A program made the translations under genes and the position numbers. A stretch of DNA of 64,000 nucleotides from Epiperipatus broadwayi (taxonomy: Eukaryota > Onychophora > Udeonychophora > Euonychophora > Peripatidae): positions 7,211,100 to 7,275,099 of the forward strand of contig JAQFVV010000022.1 in the NCBI GenBank assembly GCA_028023455.1, in the 5' to 3' direction. The notes below the pieces were generated by a model. The model was given only the letters and a program-made list of their open reading frames with translations. It did not search any database and was not told the origin of the DNA. Of the stretch, positions 22,070 to 33,649 are shown piece by piece (positions within the stretch are counted from its first letter, which is position 1; each line of letters opens with the position of its first letter).

Positions 22070-23790
22070 AAATTTAAAAATGCAATTAGTTATTTTTTGG
22101 CAAATATGATGTTTTTGATGGGTTAATTTATAGATTAAATGTTTTTTCTCTTTATTTCTCCTTATCATACTATCTTGATTCTCATAGAGTACTGTAAAGC
22201 CATATCATCCTGAAGCATATTGTTTGTTTGCAGTTTCGTTTCTATTATTTAATTATATGCCTATTAATTCTAAATCCAATCATTTCTTTGATTTTTTTAT
22301 TTTTCTCTCTTTTATTTTTTTACTTCTGGAGTTGGTCATACTTATTTGTGATTGAATTGATAATGATGATGACAAGCACACACAAACTTATTTCTGTAGG
22401 AATATTAATCATTTCTATTTTTATTTAAACTTCTTAGATAAACATCTAAAGCCAGTGTTTATGCTTTTTACTATTATTATCAAGAGAGCATGTAAAAGTT
22501 GAAAAATATACTTCATCAGTTATATCATCATCATTTTCAATCATTATTGATCCATTGCAAGATATATAACTTCTGTTACAATTAATAAATTTATGTACAG
22601 CTATACAAACACAAATGATTATCTAGTTGTAGAACGCATTTGGGCTCTATATCAGATACTACATTTGTATGTATATACACAACCAGACACATAAAAGGAA
22701 TAGCCAGCTATGTTCGGGATTTTTTTTGCTAAGTTCTTAGCAGAACTTGCTAACCATCTAATATCGCCCATGGAACAAATTAAGAAATCTTTAAGCTGAT
22801 ATTGGCATCTCAGTTATAATGCAACACTGAAAAAAAATATATAATTCTTAACATAGTATTTGGTGAAATTAAATTTTAGAGAGAAATATTTGATGCACCC
22901 AGCAATCCTTGTAGACATGGAAAACACATATAAAATTATATGTTTATGTATATGTTGTATATTGAGATGAGAGAATTGATTTGCAACACTTCCATAATTT
23001 TAAGTTTTAAAAATTATAAAAGTATGTTGAATATTGGATTTAAAATAAAGGTTTTAATGTGTGGCTCATGGTCACTAAAGATTTGAACAAAATATGAATA
23101 AAATTAATATTCATTTATTACATAATAAGATACGTGTCCAGAAATACATGTGTGTGAGTGTAAGGGACATTTACGGCATTAAATAATTTATGTTGCTTGT
23201 TTATTTAATTATTTAGAACATCTGGACTCTGTAAGAAAAATTGGAGAGTTATGTAATCAACTTTGGAGAATTATTCAAGGCTGAAAATTAAAATAATTTT
23301 AATATTTGTAAAACTATTATAAGATATAAAAATTTAGTAACATGGTTTTTCAGATACCACTTAGCTAAAAATTTCACTTTTCTTTCCAGTGAACAGGAAA
23401 ATTGGTTTTAGTGAATATATACAGCTTTATAAGTTAAAAACATTTAACTGATAATGAAAATCCATTTATGTTTAAGTTGTGATATAAAACAATACCAGAA
23501 GTTGCCGAATGTGGCAAATCAATGCAGGTCGAATAAATTATTTTGAATTTTAATTCAATCTCAATTTTAGAATTGAACATTATAGATTATGACTTAAGTT
23601 ATCTTCCTGCACAAAAATCAAGTTTTTCCAATGATCACAACAGAAGTTATTAGCCCACTTCCTGTGTGATTGGGACACCACAAAAAATAAATTTTCAAAT
23701 CAACACAGAATTACAACGAAATGATTCCTGAGCTAAAAAACAATGATTTAAAGGTAAAATTAGTACAAATGATGTTTTAGACCTAAACAG
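22070..23790. other. Intronic AT-rich sequence, nothing recognised
   Basis: Open stretches are short and compositionally simple (for example Phe/Ile/Leu-rich translations at 22228-22428). I saw no transposon ends or conserved motifs. Confidence 0.45.
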
Positions 23791-23795
23791 AGACA

Positions 23796-24188
23796 TTGAA
23801 GCTACAAATAATTCATCCTCTTTTAATTATTCCAAAGTTTAGCAACAAACTTTCAGATTATACAACCGAATCCTTGATTACTAATCAGGATCTAGAATTC
23901 AATCCAAAGAAGGAGAATCCAATTAGTATCAACCAAATAAGAATTATAGTGAACCTGAAGGACTTTATAGTTGGGTGGATAACAGGTATTGTGAACATTT
24001 GCAAACACAGGAGGTTGATAATGATTACAAAGAGACTTTCAGCTCTGTTGACCTCAGTGTGCAAGGTGATATGGACAAATGGTGTGTACTCATGCTGTGC
24101 AAGTAAATCTGGCTTGATTCCAGACTACAATGAATCAACTGTTGCATTGATGGGCATGGGTCTGCACTCCTATTTTTCTCAGGTTTGA
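23796..24188 (+). other. Open frame of 130 codons, unrecognised
   Basis: A plus-strand open frame starting at ATG 23796 and stopping at 24186-24188. The protein has Ile/Lys/Asn-rich composition in its first half and a Cys-containing second half (VYSCCASKSG). I recognise no domain. Its last 60 bases overlap the start of the GC-richer tandem repeat, and its context (intron, repeat-rich) suggests a retroelement remnant or chance. Real function is doubtful. Confidence 0.2.
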
Positions 24189-24730
24189 TGGTGGTCATGA
24201 GGGGCTTGGTATGTTTGTGAGGGCGGTCAGCGATCATTGCCAAGCCCGGGGATATCTGCAGAAGGTGAAAATCACTGCCCTCCATTGGACTTTGCCCTGA
24301 GAGACACCCCCTTGATGGATTGTTTATTAGGATAGTGTTGATTTGAGTTCATTATTATTTTGTTTCCTTAGTTAACTTTAAAATTAGAGTATTTGTAAGG
24401 TAGTTGGTCTGCTTTGGGCCACTGCCAATTTTTGTAACTTTGATGGAGTTTTTGCGGGCACGGGTCTGCACTTCTCTTTTCTTTCTCGGGGGTGGTGGCA
24501 GTTGTTAGGGGCCTGGTTTATTGGTGCAGACTGTTGACAATTATTGCCGCTACCTGGAAAACCTGCTGGGGGTACCTGGTTAAAATCTCAGCGCCATTCC
24601 TGCTCTGGTCGTCTGCTGTGCCCCCTTGATAGGTTGATTTTGGGCAGTGCGGATCTGTGCTCGTTACTTGTTAGTTTTCCCTAGTTGGCTTTCCGATTCT
24701 GGGCAGATAGATTGAATATGGTCCCTGCAT
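24130..24730. repeat. GC-richer diverged tandem repeat, about 300-bp unit, two copies
   Basis: Two colinear units, about 24150-24435 and 24455-24730. Each begins GGGCA(T/C)GGGTCTGCACT, passes through a G-rich GGTGGT/GGTGGC part and a GCGGTCAGCGATCATTGCC / GACTGTTGACAATTATTGCC part, reaches the shared CCCCCTTGATRG, and ends near TTAGTT(A/T)(A/T)C(T/C). Base composition is much richer in G+C than anything else in the intron, extending to about 24950. No coding was recognised. It may be the LTR or untranslated end of an unrecognised element, or a separately derived segment. Confidence 0.6.
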
Positions 24731-24949
24731 ATTTGGACTGTTACTTGGGAGACAGAGGTACCTAGAATGGTCTTGACATGGCTTGGCTGTGGGTCAAGAG
24801 TTCGCTGTTTGTTGTGGTGGTTGGCACAATGCTGGACTGGTCCACCTTTTCAGCTGAAGTATTTGTCTTCGCTTCAGGGCCCTAGGGTGGGATCATTGGG
24901 TGATGGATAGCTTCTCTGCAGCTGGGCCATGTAGATCCATGTACAGATA

Positions 24950-26860
24950 CACCTTAATCAACATTATAGCAACCCTTTTATGGATATAATTGTTAATCAA
25001 ACATATGTACTTTATATAAATCTGGTTAATAATTGTTTTACCTTGTAACATTGAACACTTTGTAATTCTCAACGGGTAAGTGTACCGGAAAATTTTTGTA
25101 ATCTTTTAACTAATAAAAGTTACTTTTGAAAGTAAAACCAATACTTTCAAATGATGAATTATTAATTTGTAAAAATAGAAAATATATTAAAAGCTACAAT
25201 TTAGTAAACAACCTATTGTTCATGGAAACCACAAATAATTAAGGATTTGGAAAGAAAGCAAAAAAGTCAAAAGATGTTTTTGAAAGACATCCTATATAAA
25301 TAAGTTGATTAGCTTCTGAGTTTGGAAAAAATATTTTTTGGTGACAGATGAGTAATGACAGAAGGTTTATAAAAGATATTTCAAAGATGAGATTTTTTTT
25401 TTTTTTTTAGTTTACAGATTACAAACTTTAGGGTGCTAATTTCAGAGTGATTTGTGCAGAAAGCAAAATTGTCAAGCAAAAGGATTTTAATTATGTTCAT
25501 CAGCTGGTTTTAACAGTAAATCATAACTGCATCAATAAGAAAAAACACATTCTTCAGTCTGAAAGTAAAGAAATTACTAATATGGAAGCATATTATATAT
25601 ATTTTCATTGCAATGTTTTACTTTTTCAATTGGTAAGAGCTATGAGACTTTCATCAATCCATCGTTTTTCAGCTACATAATGCCTAAGAAAGAATGTACC
25701 AAAAACCCATATGTGCAGCCTTAAATTATAATTTGTTGCCTGAGGTATTAAGAGGTGTAATAACTATGCTCTGAATTAACTGCTTTGATCTCTGGTGTTC
25801 ACCTACCAACCAAAACCAAAACAATCTGCAAAGATATTGATTATAATTTACCTAAAGATTTAGAGAGAACTATGCCAGAAAGTGAATTCCATTATATTTT
25901 AATAAAAGATTTTCCAGCTTAAGAAAATAAGTAACCTTTAAAAATGTTTGGAAAACCTAAAGTTATTATGACAGAATATAATCATTTCAGTAAAAAAAAA
26001 AAAAGACACCAATAGGAATTTAATTATTTCCAATTTTAAAAGGCCTATGTAGATAATTTATAAATTTATATAAAAATAACTATTTTGTAAACATAATGCA
26101 ATTTTTGTTTGACAGTTTGAGGAGACTTCTTTTCTCTTGCAAGAGCCCAAAAAACAAGATTTTTTACATGAAAATAAAATTAAATGTTTCTTTTTTTTTT
26201 ATACTTTTTTTTTTTCTTTCTTTTATTTGTTAACATTTAATTTATAAGATGACTGAATCTGTAATTTAATAATGAATAATGATTTCGTGGATATTGGTGG
26301 ATAATAATTAAGTAGAATAAAAATAAAATTAGTGTTTAATTAAAATATGGATATAAATTTTTGTATCGTTCACACTGTTTAATTTTCACATGTATAACCT
26401 TGATATAGTTATATCAATTTATTTATTTTCATTAATAAATATGTTTTTAATTCATTAACTCAATCCTATTATCATTTTATCCTCATTCTGGCATATCCAG
26501 ATTTCTCATTCATGGTCAATTAGGAGTAGTTATTATAATGGATCATCATTTTTCATATCTATCCTGTAGTAAGAAAGAATTAATTCAGAAAATGTAGAAA
26601 GATTATGATCAAATCTGCAGGATAATTCTTTATTCTGAAAGATCATTACCCAGGTGCAGGTAAATTATTTTTAACAGACTATATCTTTTACCAACTATCT
26701 GGAATTAGATGATGAATCAATAAATGTAGCCAGTACTCTGAAAAAGATTTTGAGATGGAATAATTCTAAAATTTTGCAAGAATTCTTGTGTTTGATTATC
26801 AGAGAATGACTGAAAGTTTGATCCTATATTTTAATCCAATCATCTATTCCATTACAATAT
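24950..26860. other. Intronic AT-rich sequence, nothing firmly recognised
   Basis: It contains a 77-codon plus-strand frame (25447-25680) without recognisable motifs, preceded by a T run ending in TTTACAG. Homopolymer runs occur at 25390-25409 and 26190-26220. No repeat ends were seen. Confidence 0.4.
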
Positions 26861-26861
26861 A

Positions 26862-29800
26862 TGTTATAATAGTCATATTTGTACATTCATGCAAAAAAAT
26901 GGAGAGTTTTGGCAAATTATCCCAAAGCTGATCTAGATGAGGGGTTGAAGCCTCGAATCCGATTGCACTTCAATTCCTTCATCAATGCTCTGTGATTTAC
27001 TGCCCAATGGATGACAGATATGAGGTTACACTCGGTCACCTTTAATTCGTGTGCCAGCAGTAGCAAAGAGTGGATTATGAGCTCCAGGAATAATGACTAA
27101 ATTAATAATTTTAACTAAACACAGACATATATGGCTTACTGAAATAATGCATATACTAATATTTAACACAAAATAGATTTGGATAAGACTTAGGATGGAT
27201 AAGGAATAACACACTAAACATTATTATAAGTTTAATATCTTTAATTATGAAATTATAAATCAGTTAATACAAAATTAGAAATGCATTGGGAATTTACACT
27301 CGCAGGTGTTATATAATGATGAGCTGGTTCAGTATAAGGTCTTATCTTTAAGATGCACTTGATAGTTTAACTTTAAAGTTTATTACAATTATTATCATCT
27401 ACGTTTGATAATCATGCCTGAATTATGCTATGCCATTTCCTTAAGGTTTGCTAAGAGTTAAATTTGCAAGAATGACAAATAGAAAAATATAACTTCTTAT
27501 CAAAATTACATACTGAGCAGTAAATGTGCTCCCTATGCAGATTAATGTATATAAACTAGATCTAGTATTCAGATGAATGCTGAACTGAAAATCATTATGG
27601 AGGGACAAACTGGTGATTATAGCGTAGTGTCTGTAACCATAGTGCTAAGACTAAATTAAACATTGCAGTGGGAATATATCGTTACTCACAGACTTCAGTA
27701 CCAAGTACTCTGTGCCTTAAAATGGAACAGCTTGCTATATTAATAAGAACAATAAGTTCAGGAGCTCATATCAGTGACTCAAGTATTCTGGTTTTAAACT
27801 CAGTAACTTGCTTGGTGCTCTAAACCCAAAATTATGGACAGGATGATCTTATTTAAATGGGGACCCATCAGAAATATAGCAAGACATGAGGCACTCTACG
27901 TGCTTTATAAGAATACATCTGCAACACTTATTATTATTACTTATATGTATTTTAATACTAATAACTGTGCATAAATTATATACACCTGGGTCTCTTTTTA
28001 CGCGGACTTATTTAACACGATTTTGAAGTTACGCAATTCGTGTTTCACTGGAAGTCGGATTCCGATATTGCGCTATTACTTTAAATAATAAATTTCGCGC
28101 ACTTACGTCATATTGAAAGTAATAGCACATTATTGAAATTCGACTTTCAACTTAGTAATTTCAATATTTTCAGTGCTTTATAATAGTAAGATTTTATGCA
28201 ATAATGAAATTAAAATCATGATTTCCACATTTTATGTATACACACATTAAATTTTACAAGATTATAATGTAAATTTGTTCAAACATTGTGCGTGTTAATT
28301 TTGCATTTTAAATCACTAACTGTTTTTGCTTTTTAAAAAAGAACGTAATCAATTATTAATCATTTAGTGTCCACAAGTTTATTTTTAAAAGGTGAGCACA
28401 ATTAAAATTGAAAATTAAAGACAAAAATAAGAATTTAATTTTTAGTTGTTAGATTAATTACTAATTACGTTGTCACCAGAAAACCATTAATTAACACAAC
28501 CTGAGAGTGACATTGGCGCTAGTTGTATTTCATCTTGTGAAGAATCTGATTTTTTTTATCAGTTTGCAAACGAACCTTTTTACCAGCAAATAGCGATAAT
28601 AATTAAAACGTGTATAAAAAAATATAAATTACTGTAAATTATGCATAAAAATACATTGTTTTGAATAAAATTAAATATTATAGTTAAAAAAAGTTTATCT
28701 TGTATCAATTTTTTTCAAATTTGAAAATTTTTATTAGTCATATTTTATTTCCTTATTTTTTTTTTACACGAATTTTAAAGTAAATTTTACGTTGGTGCTT
28801 TGCTTTTACGCGAGTTTTGAAAAATCACAGTCCGTATCCCCCCTTTTTCAAGGTAAGTTACGTCTATTTTTGCACAATTTCATTTGCGCGTGTTTTCTGA
28901 GGAACCTATCTATCGCGTAAAACGAGACCCAGGTGTATGTAGTTTTAGTCAGCTAAACTACCTCACCCAAGTTCGTGGATTACTATACATAAGACATGCT
29001 AACAAAGGTTAATTTAAAGTTATCTAGTTTAAGGAGCAAATCTGTATAGTTTATATCATAATTTAAGGAGGACTAAAACATTCTTGCTATTAATTAACTA
29101 GATATAGTTTAGCAACTTGCAAATCCTAGCTTAACTAACATATATAAAATAGGTTTCAAAATGGAGATTTATGTGTGTGTTAAAGAGCTGCCTAAATCAA
29201 TTTCCAGAGAGCATAATTACCTCTCGAAATTACTAAAATTACTAATCTCCGCCTTGAATCAAGACATATCATAAATAAATGAAATAAACAATATAAAATA
29301 AAATAATATAGGCATGACCACAGATTAGGACACTATAGATATAATAACTGAGTATAGTTATTAAATATTTAAAGTTACAATTAGTCATTTAAGTATGGGC
29401 AAGATTCTTACAGTTATTATTATTGAAGTTACATTAGAAGATTTATTATAGTTACAGTAAGTGTGGATTATGGAGTTTATTTATTGAAATTAGGCAAATT
29501 TATAAGTTTATGAATGTTCGGTATTATAGATAGCTGGAGAAATTATTAAAATAGTTTAATCAAAATTTATTTTATAGACCTCTGTGGAAAGAAAGGTTAC
29601 TGATGTTCTTCAAGTCAAGGCATCCTTCATGGTATTTGGCACAGTCATTCTCTGCTGGGATGGCTTGTCTCCGATGCCTTCTTGGCAGGCTGTTAGTCTT
29701 GAATTTCTCCATTATCCTGGACTGGTCTTCCTTTGGAATTTTTTGCCTTCTAGCTGACTGTTTTCATTTTTAAATCAGACGGCAGCAAAATGTTTTCATA

Positions 29801-30501
29801 ATTTAAGAGAGTGAACCTTCAGTGCTGAAAATTGGGTTTTTTTTATAATAATTTCTTGACTCCTCCCTGCAAAACCATGAACTTGTTTTACAATTTATAA
29901 GTTTTCAATCTTAAATTTTAACGCAGTTTTATTAATTTTAGAAAAGACAAAAGTAAAAACTTAGAATGTCTTAAACCTATTTTTTAAATTATTTTAGAAA
30001 TCTGCTCTTGGTTCCCACAAAATTAAACCAGGTGCGATAATTTCCAAAAACAGATGATCTTTTAAAACAGATTTAAGTTCTGTAAACATTCTGTTATATA
30101 TAATTCTGTCACCACAAGAATTGAGATTTATATGTGAATTAAAATTATATAAAAGGAAATTGGTATTTTAAATGTATAGTAACTTAAAGATAAAATAATT
30201 TAAATAGTGGTACAATGCTTATGAAATCTATTACACTACAGCTTCATTCGCATATATATGTAGGTGTTCTCATACATATACAACAATATTTACATAATTT
30301 ATTATACAATTTATAACTAAATATACACATTATATAACAATATGCATACAGACATAAATATATAACATGCACATATGTAAATATACATTAATATACGTTC
30401 ATATGTGATAATATATTTTTAATATATGTGAATCTGGAGGGGTTTAAATTAAGGAAAGAATACTACTATGGGACATAGTAGGTGAAATATGATGCCAGAC
30501 A
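26862..30501. repeat. Long direct repeat, copy 1 (LTR-like), carrying a Tigger-like insertion
   Basis: Sequence from TGTTATAATAGTCATATT to GATGCCAGACA is colinear with 33650-36325. Shared blocks include TACATTCATGC, ATGGATGACAGATATGAG, the region around GGGAATTTACACTCG, GTTTAAGGAGCAAATCTGTA, AAATAGGTTTCAAAATGGAG and TGGAGGGGTTT(A/G)AATTAAGGA. The unit starts TGT and ends ACA like an LTR. Bases 27983-28935 are a Tigger derivative absent from the other copy. Bases about 29400-30427 have no counterpart in copy 2, including a less AT-rich patch at 29575-29770 that I cannot assign. No matching target duplication was found at the outer ends. Confidence 0.6.
27983..28935 (+). mobile_element. Tigger/pogo-derived short transposon, copy 1
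   Basis: Starts CACCTGGGTCTC and ends GAGACCCAGGTG with TA on both sides (27981-27982 and 28936-28937), the Tc1/mariner/pogo signature. It is 953 bp and colinear with the 1271-bp copy at 49529, but lacks about 300 bp including most of the transposase C-terminal remnant; only the end around CGTTGTCACCAGAAAACC and the Ser/Cys-rich tail survive. The site without insertion is visible in the paralogous repeat near 34660-34670, reading ATTATATATATAGTTT. Confidence 0.85.
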
Positions 30502-30879
30502 AATAGTTTCATATTCCTAAAGTCAAGGAAGATACGTCAAAAAAATTTTAATTTATTATTGCATCAAAAATTATGTCTTTTTTTTCCTTTTTTTTTGTGT
30601 GTGTGTTTTAAGTTTTCTCTTGAATTTGCCTCATGAGATTTGAACCTTCACCAATACATCACTAAAATTCAGCATACCCAATGCATAATAAAATTAACAA
30701 CATATTAAACAAAACTAAGCTATCAATTATAAACCAAATTATTTCATTCCAAACTTATTATACTATCAAAATTTAATATATATAATAGATACATATAAAG
30801 TTATATAAGTATAAAATATAAATATGCACATTTTTACAATAGGTGAAGGGAAACAGATTTCTAGGTAAGATTGTCTACT

Positions 30880-32540
30880 TCAAGTAGGATCTGGGGATTT
30901 ACCCTTAAACACTTTTAGTTTGTGGGACTTGTTGTACCCCATAAGGCGTCCATACTTATACTTCAGCCAGGTTCGATATGGTTCCTTCCTGAACAGGAAG
31001 TATTCATGATATTCCCGAATGCGTCCCTTCTGTGGCCTCCAAGTTTTGAACCCTTATCTGATTTCCCATCCTGAAGGCATATGCACCTTTTCTTCTCTCC
31101 CTCTTCCACACTATTCTTTCCAGTCTAACGCTGGCACTACTTTACTACTCTTCCCCTCAAAAAACAGTTTCTCCCAACAGGCCCTGATCTCTACTTTAGT
31201 CTTAGCATCTTCCCCTGTTACCCATTCAAAAACTGGTGGTTTCCAGTGAGACATCCTCTATTCTACCCCTTGAGCTCAACTTCCGTTTAAATTTCTCTAG
31301 TTTCTTTTCATCTACGGGGTATTGCTTGCGCTTGGTCTGATGGACCATTTTCCCAACATATGTTTCACACGTGGGATCCCTCACATTCTTTGCCCAAAGC
31401 ATACTCCTTTCTCTGCTCAGACTAACCTTCCCTTGTCGCCACTTTGCTTTGTTCAAGCTGATCTTCCCTTGGAAATTTCCTGCTTAGTTGCCCCTACTTT
31501 TAAACTCCTCTTCATATTGACCTTTATCTTGATGCAATTTTTCTCAATCCTTTCTTTTACCTTGAAGGCTATACATTCCTCCCTCCTTGCTATACTCAAT
31601 ATCTTCCATTTGGTTTCTTCAGCATTAAGGGATCATTTTTGCAGTGCTCCCCTGTTGCTATCCTATCTTGCCCATTCTGTTCATTTTGGGTTTTAGTTTC
31701 TGAAACCCCAGGCCTGTTTCTAACCATATTTACAGTATCCTATTTGGTCTATTAAGTCAGTGAAAAATCTACTTCTCTTTTTAGCATCCTCTGTTTCTCC
31801 ATCCCTCCTATTATTTCTGCTAGTGTCTTGTAGCCCTCTCTCAAGCTTGATATCACTCCTTATTTTGGCTCTTTCTTTGGCGAATGCTTTCCTCCATTGA
31901 GCAATGCTTTCCTTAAGCTCATATAATTGTTCTTGCATCTCCTTGAGCGACTCTTGCAAGTTCTTAATGACATCTTCTTGTTCCTTCTGACACCTTCATC
32001 CTTCCAAACTGCTGCAACCTGAGATATGGCTCCTCAGAAGGACACTTCTTGCTTGGCTAACTTATCTTGGGTCAATACAAAATTCCCCTTTCAACATCTG
32101 TATAGCTTTGGTGGTCTCCTTTCTATGCTCCCCCAGGATTCCTGTGAACTTAGCATGCACTACTTCATAACCCCTTCGGCAATCTATCCTCAACCTTTCC
32201 AATTTTTCTTCTAAGGCCTAGAATTTGTTCCTCATTTCCCTATCACTTTCTTCTGTTTCTTTTGCATTTCTTTAATTTCTGATCTTTCTTCTGCCTGATC
32301 TATCCTCCTATATATAGCCGATAACATCTCTTCTTTTTTCTTTCTCTTCCTCTTTTCTTTCTTTCTCTTCTCTCTTTTCTTTCTCTTCCTTTTTTTTTCT
32401 TCTCTTTTCCTTTTTTTCTCTTCTTCCAACCCTTTGAACATGGCCAACATCATCCTCAATATGTTTGCACTCATATCCTTTCCTGGCTCAGGTTCCTGCA
32501 TCATCCTAGATGCTTTCTTAAAATATATAGGGCTCACTCC
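30880..32540 (-). pseudogene. Retroelement coding remnant: coiled-coil gag-like part and possible Gypsy pol C-terminus
   Basis: On the minus strand a frame from 32537 begins MSPIYFKKASRMMQEPEPG and continues through KDMSANILRMMLAMFKGLEE into an extreme Lys/Glu/Arg run, then EEMLSAIYRRIDQAEERSEI. A further piece at 31959-31720 (QEQLYELKESIAQWRKAFA) is strongly coiled-coil. Such N-termini are common in arthropod LTR-element gag proteins. Further along, 31456-31226 is open but unassigned. At about 31095-30895 the frames read AFRMGNQIRVQNLEATEG, YHEYFLFRKEPYRTWLKYKY and GRLMGYNKSHKLKVFKGKS, resembling the C-terminal module of Gypsy pol. No RT, RNase H or integrase core was seen. With flanking direct repeats this would be a large non-autonomous LTR element on the minus strand; family assignment is tentative. 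Confidence 0.5.
32330..32430. repeat. Polypyrimidine tract (polypurine on the minus strand)
   Basis: About 100 bp of almost pure C/T on the plus strand in CTTTCT/CCTTTT-like units. It encodes the Lys/Glu/Arg run of the gag-like remnant on the minus strand and is a likely site of length variation. Confidence 0.8.
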
Positions 32541-32702
32541 CAGGGTACCAGCTAGTGCTTTTTCTCCATATTACTATCCATTAAATTCTGCTGTTTAAAT
32601 CTATCTATAAGAATGTTCTCGCTCCCAGGGTACCAGCTAGTGCTTTTCCTCCATATTACTATCCATTAAATTCTGCTGTTTAAATCTATCTATAAGAATT
32701 TG
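32535..32702. repeat. Tandem repeat, two units of about 85 bp
   Basis: CTCCCAGGGTACCAGCTAGT starts at about 32537 and again at about 32622. The units are nearly identical through CTATCTATAAGAAT, indicating a recent local duplication. Confidence 0.9.
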
Positions 32703-33159
32703 TCTATGTTGTCTATTGCCCTCTCCAAAACAAAAGAAACTATCCATAAAATTATTCATGTCCTGCCATTTAAATCTACCCCTTTTGCGTAATTCTTAGC
32801 CTTACACCTCGAATTAACATAATTTATATAAAATTAATAATAAAATTTTTTTTTTACCTGACATCTCAGTTTACAGCCACAGAGTTGTTTGATAATTTTT
32901 TAAATTCTGGATTGTTATAATTCGTGACCTTATGAAACTTTGACTCCAAGTATATGTATATATATAATCTTACCTAATCATTCGTTAGTCCCCAATCCCA
33001 TCTAACTCCCAAACAAAAGTTTTTAATGGTAGGTCCTATAAATTTCTCCCTCCAATAATGAATTTATATTAGGATGGTTCTAAATCTGTTTGAGTCATCC
33101 TTGGATGCCAGTTATCAGTAGGTGAGATATACATATATAATTAATAACAATAATGAATC

Positions 33160-33508
33160 TCATTAATCATATGCATTAAGAATTATATGAAATTGTTATC
33201 AAGCCATAGTGTGCTAACTTTAAAATATAAATTGACAAATAATCTATGTCTCATTTCTGGAAAAAAAATTATCTCCCGGAAAATTTGCATATATATAATG
33301 ATCTGTTCAGGGTGTGAGGAATAGGACCTCACAATTAATCATATGCATTAAGAATTATATGAAATTGTTATCAAGCAATAATGTGTTAACTTTAAAATTT
33401 AAATTGACAAACAATCTATAAGTCTCATCTCTGGAAAAAAAATTTATCTCCGGGAAAATTTACATATATATAATGATCTGTTCAGGGTGTGAGGAATAGC
33501 CATAGCCT
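33160..33508. repeat. Tandem repeat, two units of about 172 bp, with partial echoes to 33660
   Basis: The unit begins ATTAATCATATGCATTAAGA and ends GTTCAGGGTGTGAGGAATAG, and is present at about 33162 and 33334. The core (A/T)CTCTGG(G)AAAAAAA...TTT(G/A)C recurs at about 33519 and 33624, the last one running into the start of long repeat copy 2. Confidence 0.85.
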
Positions 33509-33649
33509 GCATTTGGAGCGCATCTCTGGGAAAAAAAAATTTGCATATTTTTTTTTTTTTTGCGTTAATGTGCAGTCAGTTCAGGGCCGTGGAAATAATT
33601 AACGTGCTCCACAATTGGGCTTCATCTCTGGGGGAAAAAAATTTACCTA

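Noticed and set aside
25400-25680. An exon-like frame after a T-rich tract ending TTTACAG
   Set aside because: No recognisable protein motif, no supporting donor in a consistent gene model, and composition like the surrounding intron.
30573-30597. A purine-rich tract (minus strand) as the polypurine tract of the long-repeat element
   Set aside because: It lies about 70 bp from the repeat boundary defined by homology (30501), so it is not adjacent to the putative LTR and is not used as support.
31019-31696. Two plus-strand open frames rich in Ser, Leu and Phe
   Set aside because: They are the complementary shadow of the Lys/Glu-rich minus-strand retroelement remnant.
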